Positions 28,768-35,756 of a stretch of DNA of 35,756 nt are shown in pieces. Position 1 is the stretch's first letter; each line of letters starts with the position of its first letter. The position numbers were made by a program, and so were the translations under genes. Below the pieces are notes generated by a model. It worked only from the letters and a program-made list of their open reading frames with translations. It did no database searches and was not told the origin of the DNA. The stretch is from an uncultured Lachnospiraceae bacterium (GTDB taxonomy: Bacteria; Bacillota; Clostridia; Lachnospirales; Lachnospiraceae): the NCBI GenBank assembly GCA_944381745.1, contig CALWMI010000078.1, positions 1 to 35,756 on the forward strand, read 5' to 3'.

Positions 28768-29274
28768 ATGGACAACGATACAAGATACATGCGGGCGGCG
28801 CTGGCCCAGGCCAGGCTGGCGTACCGGCGCGGGGAGGTGCCGATCGGGTGCGTGATTGTGTACGACGGGCAGATCATCGGCAGGGGCTATAACCGCAGGA
28901 ATACCGACAAGAACACGCTGGCCCACGCAGAGATCACGGCTATACGCAGGGCGAGCCGGAAGATGGGAGACTGGAGGCTGGAGGGGTGTACGATGTACGT
29001 GACCCTGGAGCCCTGTCAGATGTGCTCGGGGGCAATCGTACAGTCGCGGCTGGACGAGGTGGTCATCGGCTGCATGAACCCCAAGGCTGGCTGCGCGGGG
29101 TCGGTCTTAAATATCCTGCAGATGCCGCAGTTCAATCACCAGGTGCGGATAAGGAAGGGCGTGCTGGAGGAGGAGTGCAGCCGGATGCTGAAGGATTTTT
29201 TTGTGGAGCTGAGGGATAGAAACCGCAGGGAAAAAGAGAGACGGCGGCAGGAGCAGAGCAAGGATATGGAGTGA
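28768..29274 (+). CDS. tadA: tRNA-specific adenosine deaminase
   Basis: TadA converts A34 to inosine in tRNA-Arg(ACG), an essential step in decoding. The 168-residue protein has the zinc motif HAE (53-55) in NTLAHAEITAI, with catalytic Glu55, and PCQMC (82-86) in TLEPCQMCSGAIVQSRLDEV. GEVPIGCVIV and NPKAGCAGSVLN are further family motifs. The C-terminal tail (RNRREKERRRQEQSKDME) is basic and may be disordered. In B. subtilis the orthologue yaaJ is directly followed by the SRP RNA gene scr; here a P-type ATPase gene lies between tadA and the SRP RNA. Confidence 0.95.
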   Translation: MDNDTRYMRAALAQARLAYRRGEVPIGCVIVYDGQIIGRGYNRRNTDKNTLAHAEITAIRRASRKMGDWRLEGCTMYVTLEPCQMCSGAIVQSRLDEVVIGCMNPKAGCAGSVLNILQMPQFNHQVRIRKGVLEEECSRMLKDFFVELRDRNRREKERRRQEQSKDME

Positions 29275-29279
29275 TACGG

Positions 29280-31745
29280 ATGAGGAGAGGCAGAGGACAG
29301 CAGAGAGAAATCCGGCGGGAGGAGCCGGAGCAGAGGAGGATCGCCCTGTTCCGCCCGGATCCGCGCACGGGGCTGACGGAGGAGCAGGCCAGGGAGCTGT
29401 GGGAGAATGGGTATGGGAATCTCCCGGTGGAGCCGCCGGTGAAATCGGACAGGGAGATCATCCGCGAAAATGTATGCACGTTCTTCAACCTGATCTTCGT
29501 AGTGCTGGCGGTGCTGCTGGTGCTGGTGGGGGAGTATCAGGACATGCTGTTCCTGCTGATTGCGGCGGCCAACACCATTATCGGCATTGTCCAGCAGATC
29601 CGCTCCAAGCGGACCATCGAGAAGCTGAACCTCCTGGCGGAGCCCACTGTGCGGGTGGTGCGCGGCGGCAGGGCGCGGGAGATCTCTGTGGAGGAGCTGG
29701 TGCGGGAGGACATCGCGGAGCTTACAGCGGGTGTCCAGATCCCGGCAGACGGCGTGGTGCTGGAGGGGCAGATACAGGTCAACGAGGCGCTGATCACCGG
29801 AGAGGCCGACCTGGTGCCCAAAAACCCAGGGGATGAGATCCTGTCGGGAAGCTTTGTGGCTGCCGGCCGCTGCCGGGCCCGGATGGACAAGGTGGGGGCC
29901 CAGTCCTACGTGTCCAAGCTGACAATGGAGGCCAAGGCCGAGGGGGGCGCGGCGAAGTCGGAGATGATGGCTTCCCTGGACCGCCTGATCCGGGTGGTGG
30001 GCATCGCGCTGATCCCCATCGGCGCGGCCATGTTCTACAACCAGTACGCAGTGCAGGGGCTGGGGCTGCGCCAGTCGGTGGTCTCCATGGTGGCGGCTCT
30101 GATCGGCATGATCCCGGAGGGGCTGTACCTGCTCACCAGCGTGGCGCTGGCAGTGAGCGTGGTGCGCCTGGCCGGCAGGAAGACGCTGATCCACGATATG
30201 AAGGCCATTGAGACGCTGGCCAGGGTGGACGTGCTGTGCGTGGACAAGACCGGGACGATCACCAGGCCGGAGATGCATGTGGCGGATTTCTGCGTCCTGG
30301 AGGAGGGGCATATCCAGCCTTACCAGGCGGAGGAAATCCTCTCCGCCTTCTACCGGGCGGCGGATGCGGACAATGATACGGGCAGGGCGATGAAGGAGCG
30401 GTTCGGGGACGGCCCGGCATGGGATGTGCGGGAGATCATTCCGTTCTCCTCGGAGACCAAGTGGAGCGCGGTGGCGTTCCAGAGAGAGGGCGCGTATGTG
30501 GTGGGCGCCCCGGACTTTATCATGAGGGCGCGGTACCGGGAGATTGCGGGGCGGGTGGCGCCCTACCAGGAGAAGGGCTGCCGGGTGCTGCTGCTGGCAA
30601 GGTGCGGCGGGGCTGTGCGCACGGGGAGCCTGCCGCAGGAGGTTACGCCGCTGGCGCTGATCGCCCTGCACAATCCGGTGCGCCGGGAAGCGCCGGAGAC
30701 TTTTGCCTTCTTTGCGGCGCAGAAGGTGGCGGTGAAGGTGATCTCCGGGGATGATCCCCTGACCGTATCCCGGGTGGCCGCGCAGGCTCAGGTGCCAGAG
30801 GCCGGGAAGTATGTGGACGCCTCCTCCCTGAAGGGGGAGGAGGCCATGCGGGAGGCGCTGGAGCGCTATACGGTGTTCGGCCGGGTGACGCCTGACCAGA
30901 AGAGGCAGTTTGTGCGCCTGCTGCAGGAGGCGGGGCACACGGTGGCCATGACCGGCGACGGCGTCAACGATGTGCTGGCGCTGAAGGATGCAGACTGCGG
31001 GATTGCCATGGCTTCGGGGAGCGACGCGGCCAGGCAGGTGGCTCAGCTGGTGCTGCTGAATTCGGATTTCAGCTGCATGCCCCAGGTGGTGGACGAGGGG
31101 CGGCGGGTGATCAACAACATCCAGCGGGCGGCGGCTCTGTACCTGGTGAAAAATATTTTCTCCTTCTTCCTGTCCCTGTGCTCGCTGTACGCAGGCTTCC
31201 CCTACCCGTTCAAGCCGCTGCAGCTGTCCATGGTCAGCGCCCTGACCATAGGCATCCCCTCCTTTGTGCTGGCGCTGGAGCCCAACCACGACCTGGTGAG
31301 GGGACGGTTTATGCACAATGTACTGCGCCGCGCCTTCCCGGGCGGCCTCACCAACCTGTTCATGATACTGGGGGTGGAGCTGTTCGCCTACGCCTTCTCC
31401 TTCAGCTATGAGAGCCTGTCCACCATGTCCACGGTGCTGATGGGCATGGTAGGGCTGTGTGTGCTGTACTATGTGTCCAGGCCGCTGGACTGGAAGAGAG
31501 GCCTTCTTCTGGGCGCGATGGGGGCGGGCCTTGTGGTGTGCGTGGCGTGGAAGGGGGATCTGTTCTCAATCTCCCCGCTGAACCTGGGAGAGCTGCTGGT
31601 GCTGGCGGTGCTGCTCATGCTGGCGCCCTCGGTGATCTATGTGATTGAGCGCTTGTTTGAGGCGGGGGCGGAGCTTCTGGCCCGCAGGAGGGAGCAGAAG
31701 GAGCGGCGGCAGAAGAGCCGGAGGAGGAAAAGGCGGCGGGCGTAG
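29280..31745 (+). CDS. Cation-transporting P-type ATPase, CtpE-like
   Basis: The 821-residue ion pump has an N-terminal cytoplasmic part (TGLTEEQARELWENGYGNLP), helices M1-M2, actuator domain with VNEALITGEADLVPK, M3-M4 with the ion-site motif MIPEGLYLL, the phosphorylation motif CVDKTGTITRPEM (Asp at about 322), nucleotide-binding region (KWSAVAF, VVGAPDF), hinge TGDGVNDVLALKDADCGIAM and M5-M10. The TGEAD and IPEGL variants are those of the CtpE subgroup, reported to transport Ca2+ in mycobacteria; the ion here is inferred. ATG 29280 (GGAG 8 nt upstream) is preferred to GTG 29271. The extreme basic C-terminus (RRKRRRA) is notable. It follows tadA closely. Confidence 0.9.
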   Translation: MRRGRGQQREIRREEPEQRRIALFRPDPRTGLTEEQARELWENGYGNLPVEPPVKSDREIIRENVCTFFNLIFVVLAVLLVLVGEYQDMLFLLIAAANTIIGIVQQIRSKRTIEKLNLLAEPTVRVVRGGRAREISVEELVREDIAELTAGVQIPADGVVLEGQIQVNEALITGEADLVPKNPGDEILSGSFVAAGRCRARMDKVGAQSYVSKLTMEAKAEGGAAKSEMMASLDRLIRVVGIALIPIGAAMFYNQYAVQGLGLRQSVVSMVAALIGMIPEGLYLLTSVALAVSVVRLAGRKTLIHDMKAIETLARVDVLCVDKTGTITRPEMHVADFCVLEEGHIQPYQAEEILSAFYRAADADNDTGRAMKERFGDGPAWDVREIIPFSSETKWSAVAFQREGAYVVGAPDFIMRARYREIAGRVAPYQEKGCRVLLLARCGGAVRTGSLPQEVTPLALIALHNPVRREAPETFAFFAAQKVAVKVISGDDPLTVSRVAAQAQVPEAGKYVDASSLKGEEAMREALERYTVFGRVTPDQKRQFVRLLQEAGHTVAMTGDGVNDVLALKDADCGIAMASGSDAARQVAQLVLLNSDFSCMPQVVDEGRRVINNIQRAAALYLVKNIFSFFLSLCSLYAGFPYPFKPLQLSMVSALTIGIPSFVLALEPNHDLVRGRFMHNVLRRAFPGGLTNLFMILGVELFAYAFSFSYESLSTMSTVLMGMVGLCVLYYVSRPLDWKRGLLLGAMGAGLVVCVAWKGDLFSISPLNLGELLVLAVLLMLAPSVIYVIERLFEAGAELLARRREQKERRQKSRRRKRRRA

Positions 31746-31786
31746 GGAGGCGGCCACCGCGGATAACAGCAGCCGCTGCGGATAAG

Positions 31787-31815
31787 TTGACAAATCCCTG
31801 CAAACAAGGTATACT
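31787..31815 (+). promoter_or_regulatory. Promoter of the SRP RNA gene
   Basis: Near-consensus TTGACA (31787-31792), 17 bp, TATACT (31810-31815). The start site would be near 31822, giving a leader of about 30 nt before the mature RNA, as with the processed scr precursor of B. subtilis. Confidence 0.85.
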
Positions 31816-31853
31816 CTATCGTGCGTGCAGAGAGCGCGCATAAATACGTCAGG

Positions 31854-32127
31854 AAATTTCCGTACAGCCGGGGAGGTAGCGGCACCCTGTACCAGCAATC
31901 CGCTATAGCTGGGGTGATGTCCTGCCGCGGGCCTGCCTGTGCAGAGCAGCCCCTGGCAGCCGGTATTGACGTCCGGGTCTTGCGCAATGGGAATTCGTGA
32001 ACCGTGTCAGGTCAGGAATGGAGCAGCACTAAGCGGAACCTCCCATGTGCCGCGAGGGCGCCTGGACTGAGCCGGCCGTCAGGCCAGCGTCTGTGCAGAG
32101 GGCACAAAGCAGGGCGTACGGAATTTT
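31854..32127 (+). ncRNA. ffs: Signal recognition particle RNA, large Gram-positive type
   Basis: SRP RNA scaffolds Ffh and targets membrane and secreted proteins. The conserved apical hairpin is read as GTGTCAGGTCAGGAATGGAG followed by CAGCACTAAG, and the Alu-type 5' domain as CCGGGGAGGTAGCGG ... CCTGTACCAGCAATCCGCT. The 5' CCGTAC and 3' GTACGG ends pair, and a T run follows. The length (about 270 nt) fits the Bacillus/Clostridium type with an Alu domain. Exact ends are estimated from the terminal helix. A second hairpin with T-rich 3' arm follows at 32150-32198. Confidence 0.93.
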
Positions 32128-32149
32128 TTTATGCCGGAAGGGCAGAACG

Positions 32150-32198
32150 GCCCAAACGAAAAAACACCTGCGAGACGCAGATGCTTTTTCGTTTGGGC
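32150..32198 (+). terminator. Stem-loop after the SRP RNA
   Basis: GCCCAAACGAAAAA pairs perfectly with TTTTTCGTTTGGGC over a loop with an inner CTGCG / CGCAG hairpin. It is symmetric enough to work on either strand. Confidence 0.65.
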
Positions 32199-32501
32199 TT
32201 ATTTATTACGATGTGAGGTATGGAGTCAAGAAACCGTAAAAACAATTTGTATCATAAACAATAACAAACAGTTCAGGCAAACTCAGGATTAGCATGCCTA
32301 TATGGGGTACTTTAGAAGGAAGATTTGGGGTTCGGTTTCTTGCTTCCCTCCACCTTGTAACTGTATGATACCACCGGAATATGGGAAATACAAATTACTA
32401 AATTTCTTGGTTTACGAGAAAAAAATTCCACAACGGACTGGGGAGGAGAAGGCGGCGGGCGGAAAGGAACGGCACTTTTCCGGTGCAGAAACGCACCCTT
32501 C
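32199..32501. other. Intergenic stretch without a recognised gene
   Basis: AT-richer than its surroundings. The one notable pattern is a long-range inverted repeat: GGAGTCAAGAAACCG (32223-32237) against CGGTTTCTTGCTTCC (about 32334-32348), one mismatch. A 76-codon open frame here has no ribosome binding site. Confidence 0.4.
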
Positions 32502-32530
32502 TTTACAAATCTGCGCATTTCCGGTAAAAT
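32502..32530 (+). promoter_or_regulatory. Promoter of the LysR-type regulator gene
   Basis: TTTACA (32502-32507), 17 bp, TAAAAT (32525-32530). The 5' leader holds a hairpin TTGCGCG / CGCGCAA (32545-32569). Confidence 0.6.
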
Positions 32531-32602
32531 AATAAAAGAAAAGTTTGCGCGCGGACAGGGGACGCGCAAGGCTGGGCTTATACGAAGGGGGAAGCTGAGA
32601 GG

Positions 32603-33595
32603 ATGAATTTTGACTGGAAAGACCTGATGTTTTTAAACTGGCAGCACCTGATGTATTTTCTGGTGGCCGCGGATATGGGGAATTTTACGAAGGCCTCGGA
32701 TGTCCTGTTTATCACGCAGTCTGCGCTGACCAAGGCGATCAATAATTTGGAATCGGAGCTGGGGGCGCCCCTTTTTGAGAAGAAGGGCAGGAATATCAAG
32801 CTGACGGTATACGGGGAATCTTTTTATGAAAATGTGACGGCTGCTGCGGCTGAGCTGAACGGCGGTGTGCGCAAGATCCATGATATGATCGCTCTGAAGA
32901 GCGGCAGTATCTCCGTGTCAGCCACCTACACGATGTGCGCGGAGTACCTGCCGGACATTATCCGCAAATACCGCAAGAAGTACCCGGAGACGGACTTCGC
33001 GATCCACTACGAGGGCACCAGCACCATCCTCAAGCAGGTGGCCGACGGGGCCACCGACGTGGGCCTCTGCGGCGACTACGACGACACGGAGAAGAAATAC
33101 GCGGGCATTGTCAAACATAAGATCCTGGAGGAGGAGATCTGCCTGATCGTGCCGCCCAGGTGCCGCTTGGCCGGGACAGAATACATCGACGACCTGGCGA
33201 TTTTGAAGGATGAGAATTTCATCATCAATTCCAACTCCAATACGGGAACCAACTATGTGTTTAACAAAATGTGCGCAGAGGCAGGGTTTAAGCCGAAGAT
33301 TGCCTTCCAGTCCCACGACGACCACACGATGATCGGCCTGGTATCCTCGGGGCTGGGCGTGGCGGCGATCCAGGACAGCCCGTCGCTGCTGGTGAACAAG
33401 GTATCGGTTCTGCGCTTCCGCAGCAATCCGCCTGTCAGGAACCAGTACCTGGTGTACAAGAAGGACCGGTATATGACCCCGGCGGTCAAGGCCTTCGTGG
33501 AGTTTATCCTGGAGCAGGCGGAGGAGGAAGCCCGTCAGCTGAAGGAGCGGCAGGAGGCTATGAAGGGAATCCGCGGGGAGGGGCAGAAGGATTAA
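32603..33595 (+). CDS. LysR family transcriptional regulator
   Basis: The 330-residue DNA-binding protein has an N-terminal winged helix-turn-helix (about residues 9-75: HLMYFLVAADMGNFTKASDV, LFITQSALTKAINNLESELG, APLFEKKGRNIKLTVYGE) and a periplasmic-binding-like effector domain (about 96-310: GSISVSATYTMCAEYLPDII, VGLCGDYDD, GLVSSGLGVAAIQ). The target and the inducer cannot be told; no metabolic gene lies next to it divergently, which is unusual for LysR. Start is uncertain: AGAGG abuts ATG 32603; ATG 32627 (MFLNWQHL) is an alternative. The C-terminus (ARQLKERQEAMKGIRG) is an extra charged tail. Confidence 0.92.
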   Translation: MNFDWKDLMFLNWQHLMYFLVAADMGNFTKASDVLFITQSALTKAINNLESELGAPLFEKKGRNIKLTVYGESFYENVTAAAAELNGGVRKIHDMIALKSGSISVSATYTMCAEYLPDIIRKYRKKYPETDFAIHYEGTSTILKQVADGATDVGLCGDYDDTEKKYAGIVKHKILEEEICLIVPPRCRLAGTEYIDDLAILKDENFIINSNSNTGTNYVFNKMCAEAGFKPKIAFQSHDDHTMIGLVSSGLGVAAIQDSPSLLVNKVSVLRFRSNPPVRNQYLVYKKDRYMTPAVKAFVEFILEQAEEEARQLKERQEAMKGIRGEGQKD

Positions 33596-33652
33596 GAGGG
33601 GCGTCCGCCCGGCAGGGGCGGCAAAATGAGAAAAGTTTACGTTTTTTTAACT

Positions 33653-33682
33653 AGGACCCGGTAGAATGCCGGGTCCTTTCTG
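33653..33682 (+). terminator. Terminator after the LysR gene
   Basis: AGGACCCGG / CCGGGTCCT with a 7-nt loop, then TTCT. It lies 57 bp after the stop and 45 bp before phoH. Confidence 0.7.
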
Positions 33683-33727
33683 CCGGATAATGAGGGTAAT
33701 GAATTCACGGAAAGGCAGGAATGTCCT

Positions 33728-35098
33728 ATGCAAAAAACCTACGTGCTGGATACGAATGTATTGATACAGGCGCCTTACGCCCTGGAGTCCTTCGAGGATA
33801 ACCGCATTGTTCTGCCGTTGGCGGTGCTGGAGGAGCTGGATGGGCTGAAGGGGAGCGAAGGGGAAAAGGGAGCCAACGCCCGGCAGGCGATCCGATACCT
33901 GGAAACCTTGCGCTCTCGGGGGAATCTGGTAGAGGGGGTGGAGCTCCCGTCGGGAGGGACGCTGCGGCTGGAGATGAACTGTGTGGATGTCCGGCTGCCT
34001 CAGGGTTTCCCAGAATATAAGAACGATAATCGCCTGCTGCAGGTATGCGAGGGGCTGGCACAGAGGGATGAGAAGGTTGTCCTGGTGACCAAGGATATTC
34101 TAGTGCGCATCAAAGCGCAGATGCTGGGAATTGAGGCGGAGGACTTTACTACAGAGCAGTCCCCCTGCAGGGAGGAGCAGTATACCGGGCGCTGCGAGGT
34201 ATTTGCCCCGGAGGCCAAGTTTGAGAGCTTTAAGAAACGCGGGATGGATATGGGGGATGTGTACCAGTCGGACGAGGAAGGCAACTGCCGCCCGGTGGAG
34301 CTCACGGTGAATCAGTTTGTCATTCTGCGGTCGGAGCAGTCCACACGGAAGACCCAGCTGGGCCGTTTCAATGGGAAGAAAATTGTCCCGCTGATCTATA
34401 AGAAGGCGCGGCCCTACGGCGTCAAGCCCCGTAATGTGGGCCAGTATTTTCTTCAGGAGGCGCTGCTGGCCAGCGCAGAGGAGGCCCCGCTGGTCATTGT
34501 CAAGGGAATGGCCGGGACGGCGAAAACCTTCTATTCCCTGGCGGCGGGGCTGGATGCCGTGATGGAACGGGAGGAGCCGGAATACCGCCGGATTTTAATC
34601 AGCCGCCCTAACGTGCAGTTTGACGACGATATCGGCTTCCTGCCCGGGGACGAGGCGGAGAAGATCGCTCCGCTTCTGCGCCCGGCCATCGATAACTTGG
34701 AGCTTTTGGTAGACCAGAACGAGCAGGAGCGTTTTTCCAACGAGAGGAGCCTGTCAGACAAGATTGAAGAGCTCTTCGACCGGGGGATTATCAGCGCTCA
34801 GGCGCTGAACTTTATCCGGGGGCGCTCCGTCACTAAGACCTATCTTATCATCGACGAGGCTCAGAACCTGACGCCGAAGCAGGCTAAGGGGATTATTACG
34901 CGGGCGGGCATGGGAACCAAAATCATCCTCCTTGGCGATCCGAACCAGATCGATCACCCGCTGCTGGACGAGCGGACGAACGGCCTGTGCTATGCGGCGG
35001 AAAAAATGAAGGGGAGCCCTCTGTGTTACCAGATCACCCTGTCTGCAGAGGAGTGTGAGCGGTCGCCGCTGGCGATGGACGCGGTGCTGCGGATGTAG
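33728..35098 (+). CDS. PhoH family ATPase with N-terminal PIN domain
   Basis: The 456-residue PIN-PhoH protein combines an RNase-like PIN domain (about 1-140: YVLDTNVLIQAP, with acidic residues in VLEELDGLK and LVTKD) and a PhoH helicase/ATPase domain (about 225-456). Walker A reads GMAGTAKTFYSLA (about 259-271), with Ala in place of the usual Gly before Lys; Walker B is TYLIIDEAQNLTP; sensor motif is LLGDPNQID. PhoH2/YlaK-type proteins are reported to act as RNA helicase-nucleases, so an RNA-processing role is inferred. It is flanked by terminators on both sides and is probably monocistronic. AGGAATGTCCT upstream is a modest ribosome binding site. Confidence 0.92.
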   Translation: MQKTYVLDTNVLIQAPYALESFEDNRIVLPLAVLEELDGLKGSEGEKGANARQAIRYLETLRSRGNLVEGVELPSGGTLRLEMNCVDVRLPQGFPEYKNDNRLLQVCEGLAQRDEKVVLVTKDILVRIKAQMLGIEAEDFTTEQSPCREEQYTGRCEVFAPEAKFESFKKRGMDMGDVYQSDEEGNCRPVELTVNQFVILRSEQSTRKTQLGRFNGKKIVPLIYKKARPYGVKPRNVGQYFLQEALLASAEEAPLVIVKGMAGTAKTFYSLAAGLDAVMEREEPEYRRILISRPNVQFDDDIGFLPGDEAEKIAPLLRPAIDNLELLVDQNEQERFSNERSLSDKIEELFDRGIISAQALNFIRGRSVTKTYLIIDEAQNLTPKQAKGIITRAGMGTKIILLGDPNQIDHPLLDERTNGLCYAAEKMKGSPLCYQITLSAEECERSPLAMDAVLRM

Positions 35099-35152
35099 AA
35101 GGGTACGGAAGGGCTTCCGCCTCCCAGCGGCCGGATGATAAACGAAGGAACA

Positions 35153-35207
35153 AGAAATTAGTCAGGTGTGAATTGCCGAATCGTACTTGACTAATTTCTG
35201 CTTTTTT
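35153..35207 (+). terminator. Terminator after phoH
   Basis: A perfect 12-bp stem AGAAATTAGTCA / TGACTAATTTCT with a 23-nt loop, then GCTTTTTT. Confidence 0.85.
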
Positions 35208-35301
35208 ATTTGGCAGTCAAGCTCAATCACGAAGCCTTAAGAAACCACCCAAGGCCATGAGAGGGAGGCAGGATATGGGGGCATACAGGAAAAGGCATAA
35301 G

Positions 35302-35332
35302 AAAACCCGCGTAAACCCTTGATTTACGCGGG
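35302..35332 (-). terminator. Terminator of tRNA-Ser (minus strand)
   Basis: CCCGCGTAAA / TTTACGCGGG hairpin; on the minus strand it is followed by TTTTC. It lies 8 bp past the tRNA 3' end. Confidence 0.8.
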
Positions 35333-35340
35333 ATTGTTGT

Positions 35341-35429
35341 TGGCGGAGACGGTGGGATTCGAACCCACGTGCCCTTTCGGACAACTCGATTTCGAGTCGA
35401 GCTCGTTATGACCGCTTCGATACGTCTCC
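35341..35429 (-). tRNA. tRNA-Ser (anticodon CGA)
   Basis: The minus strand folds as an 89-nt class II tRNA: acceptor GGAGACG / CGTCTCC, discriminator G, encoded CCA, anticodon stem CTCGA / TCGAG around loop CTCGAAA (anticodon CGA, codon UCG), a long variable arm (CCGAAAGGG region), and T arm GTGGG-TTCGAAT-CCCAC. The long variable arm and G discriminator are serine traits. Confidence 0.96.
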
Positions 35430-35569
35430 GTGACTTGTCTCAGCACCGCCGCCTCAGAAACAGGCAGAACGGATGGTGAGAGCGAGGAAAAAGGGTTCAG
35501 GCTTGAGTACCAGGAAAGCTCCGCAAACATAAAATCGGGAGCGAGCCGCCAAATTCCTCACGGTGATTG

Positions 35570-35598
35570 ATTATAGCATAATTTCCTGGGTTTGAAAA
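35570..35598 (-). promoter_or_regulatory. Promoter of tRNA-Ser
   Basis: Minus strand TATAAT (35575-35570) with TTTTCA 17 bp upstream. It lies about 140 bp before the mature tRNA, so the transcript has a long leader. Confidence 0.55.
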
Positions 35599-35637
35599 GT
35601 ACCAAGCGTGCAAGTCTAAAAACTTTTTGCAGGTGGG

Positions 35638-35666
35638 TTGTTCTGGGCGGGAAATTAATATATAAT
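35638..35666 (+). promoter_or_regulatory. Promoter of pfkA
   Basis: TTGTTC (35638-35643), 17 bp, TATAAT (35661-35666), 42 bp before the start codon. Confidence 0.7.
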
Positions 35667-35708
35667 AAATGGGCGGAAAGCAAAAAATATCAGGGAGGCG
35701 GATGCTTT

Positions 35709-35756
35709 ATGAAACGTGTGGGGATGCTTACCAGCGGAGGAGACTGCCAGGCGCTC
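35709..35756 (+). CDS. pfkA: 6-phosphofructokinase, N-terminal end only
   Basis: The last 48 bases encode MKRVGMLTSGGDCQAL, the start of ATP- or PPi-dependent phosphofructokinases: the Gly-Gly-Asp of TSGGDCQ is the nucleotide-binding loop. The enzyme phosphorylates fructose 6-phosphate in glycolysis. GGGAGG lies 10 nt upstream, and a good promoter precedes it. The rest lies beyond the window. Confidence 0.88.
   Translation, partial: MKRVGMLTSGGDCQAL

Noticed and set aside
29136-31316. 726-codon open frame on the minus strand
   Set aside because: Antisense to the P-type ATPase gene; His/Arg/Leu-rich translation without motifs, a shadow of high-GC coding DNA.
32302-32532. 76-codon frame after the SRP RNA
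   Set aside because: No ribosome binding site, no hydrophobic or domain pattern, and it overlaps the likely LysR promoter.
35324-35530. 68-codon minus-strand frame
   Set aside because: It overlaps tRNA-Ser and its leader; the translation of tRNA sequence is not a protein.

Overview
The window looks like chromosomal DNA of an anaerobic, spore-forming member of the Clostridia, most likely Lachnospiraceae. Coding regions are GC-rich, ribosome binding sites are strong GGAGG types, the spore maturation pair spmA/spmB is present, and the SRP RNA is the long Gram-positive type. Genus and species cannot be fixed from sequence reading alone.

Left edge (1-1713): the 3' end of one tRNA, an intact tRNA-Lys(UUU) with a terminator, a small membrane protein gene, then about 1.1 kb of AT-rich debris. 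The debris holds a fragment resembling the BREX methyltransferase PglX, the back half of an AAA ATPase, its small companion with an in-frame stop, the C-terminal part of an AlbA_2-type ATP-binding regulator with an in-frame stop, and about a dozen codons resembling the start of PglZ. I read it as a decayed BREX-like defence island beside tRNA genes.

Region 1714-6720: mutM; trxA (minus strand); then two consecutive ECF sigma / RsiV-type anti-sigma pairs. Each pair is preceded by the same promoter-like motif, ACTTTT-N13-CRTCTA, which suggests autoregulation or cross-regulation.

Region 6721-29274 carries an old housekeeping order shared with Bacillus subtilis (yaaO, tmk, holB, yaaT, yabB, yabC, abrB, metS, yabD, ksgA, with yaaJ lying elsewhere there). 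Here it reads Orn/Lys/Arg decarboxylase, a guanylate-kinase-like gene in the tmk slot, holB, ricT, trmN6-like methyltransferase, rsmI, abrB-like regulator, [insert], metG, [insert], tatD, rsmA, DUF6128-like gene, tadA. The first insert holds spmAB, a KdpDE-like two-component system, degV, a MarR regulator and a DUF885 lipoprotein or membrane peptidase. The second holds a zinc-dependent phospholipase C-like gene, an MFS transporter, an SGNH hydrolase and mntP. metG is preceded by a T-box leader whose probable specifier is AUG.

Right part (29280-35756): a CtpE-like P-type ATPase, the SRP RNA (ffs) with a consensus promoter, a LysR regulator, a PIN-PhoH ATPase, tRNA-Ser(CGA) on the minus strand, and the first codons of pfkA.

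The most unusual signals are the tandem repeats that span stop codons at the 3' ends of three genes (29 bp x2 after the first anti-sigma gene, 24 bp x6 at the second, 12 bp x4-5 at the SGNH hydrolase), a small dispersed repeat present three times, and the twin ECF modules. No intact undescribed defence or mobile system was seen.
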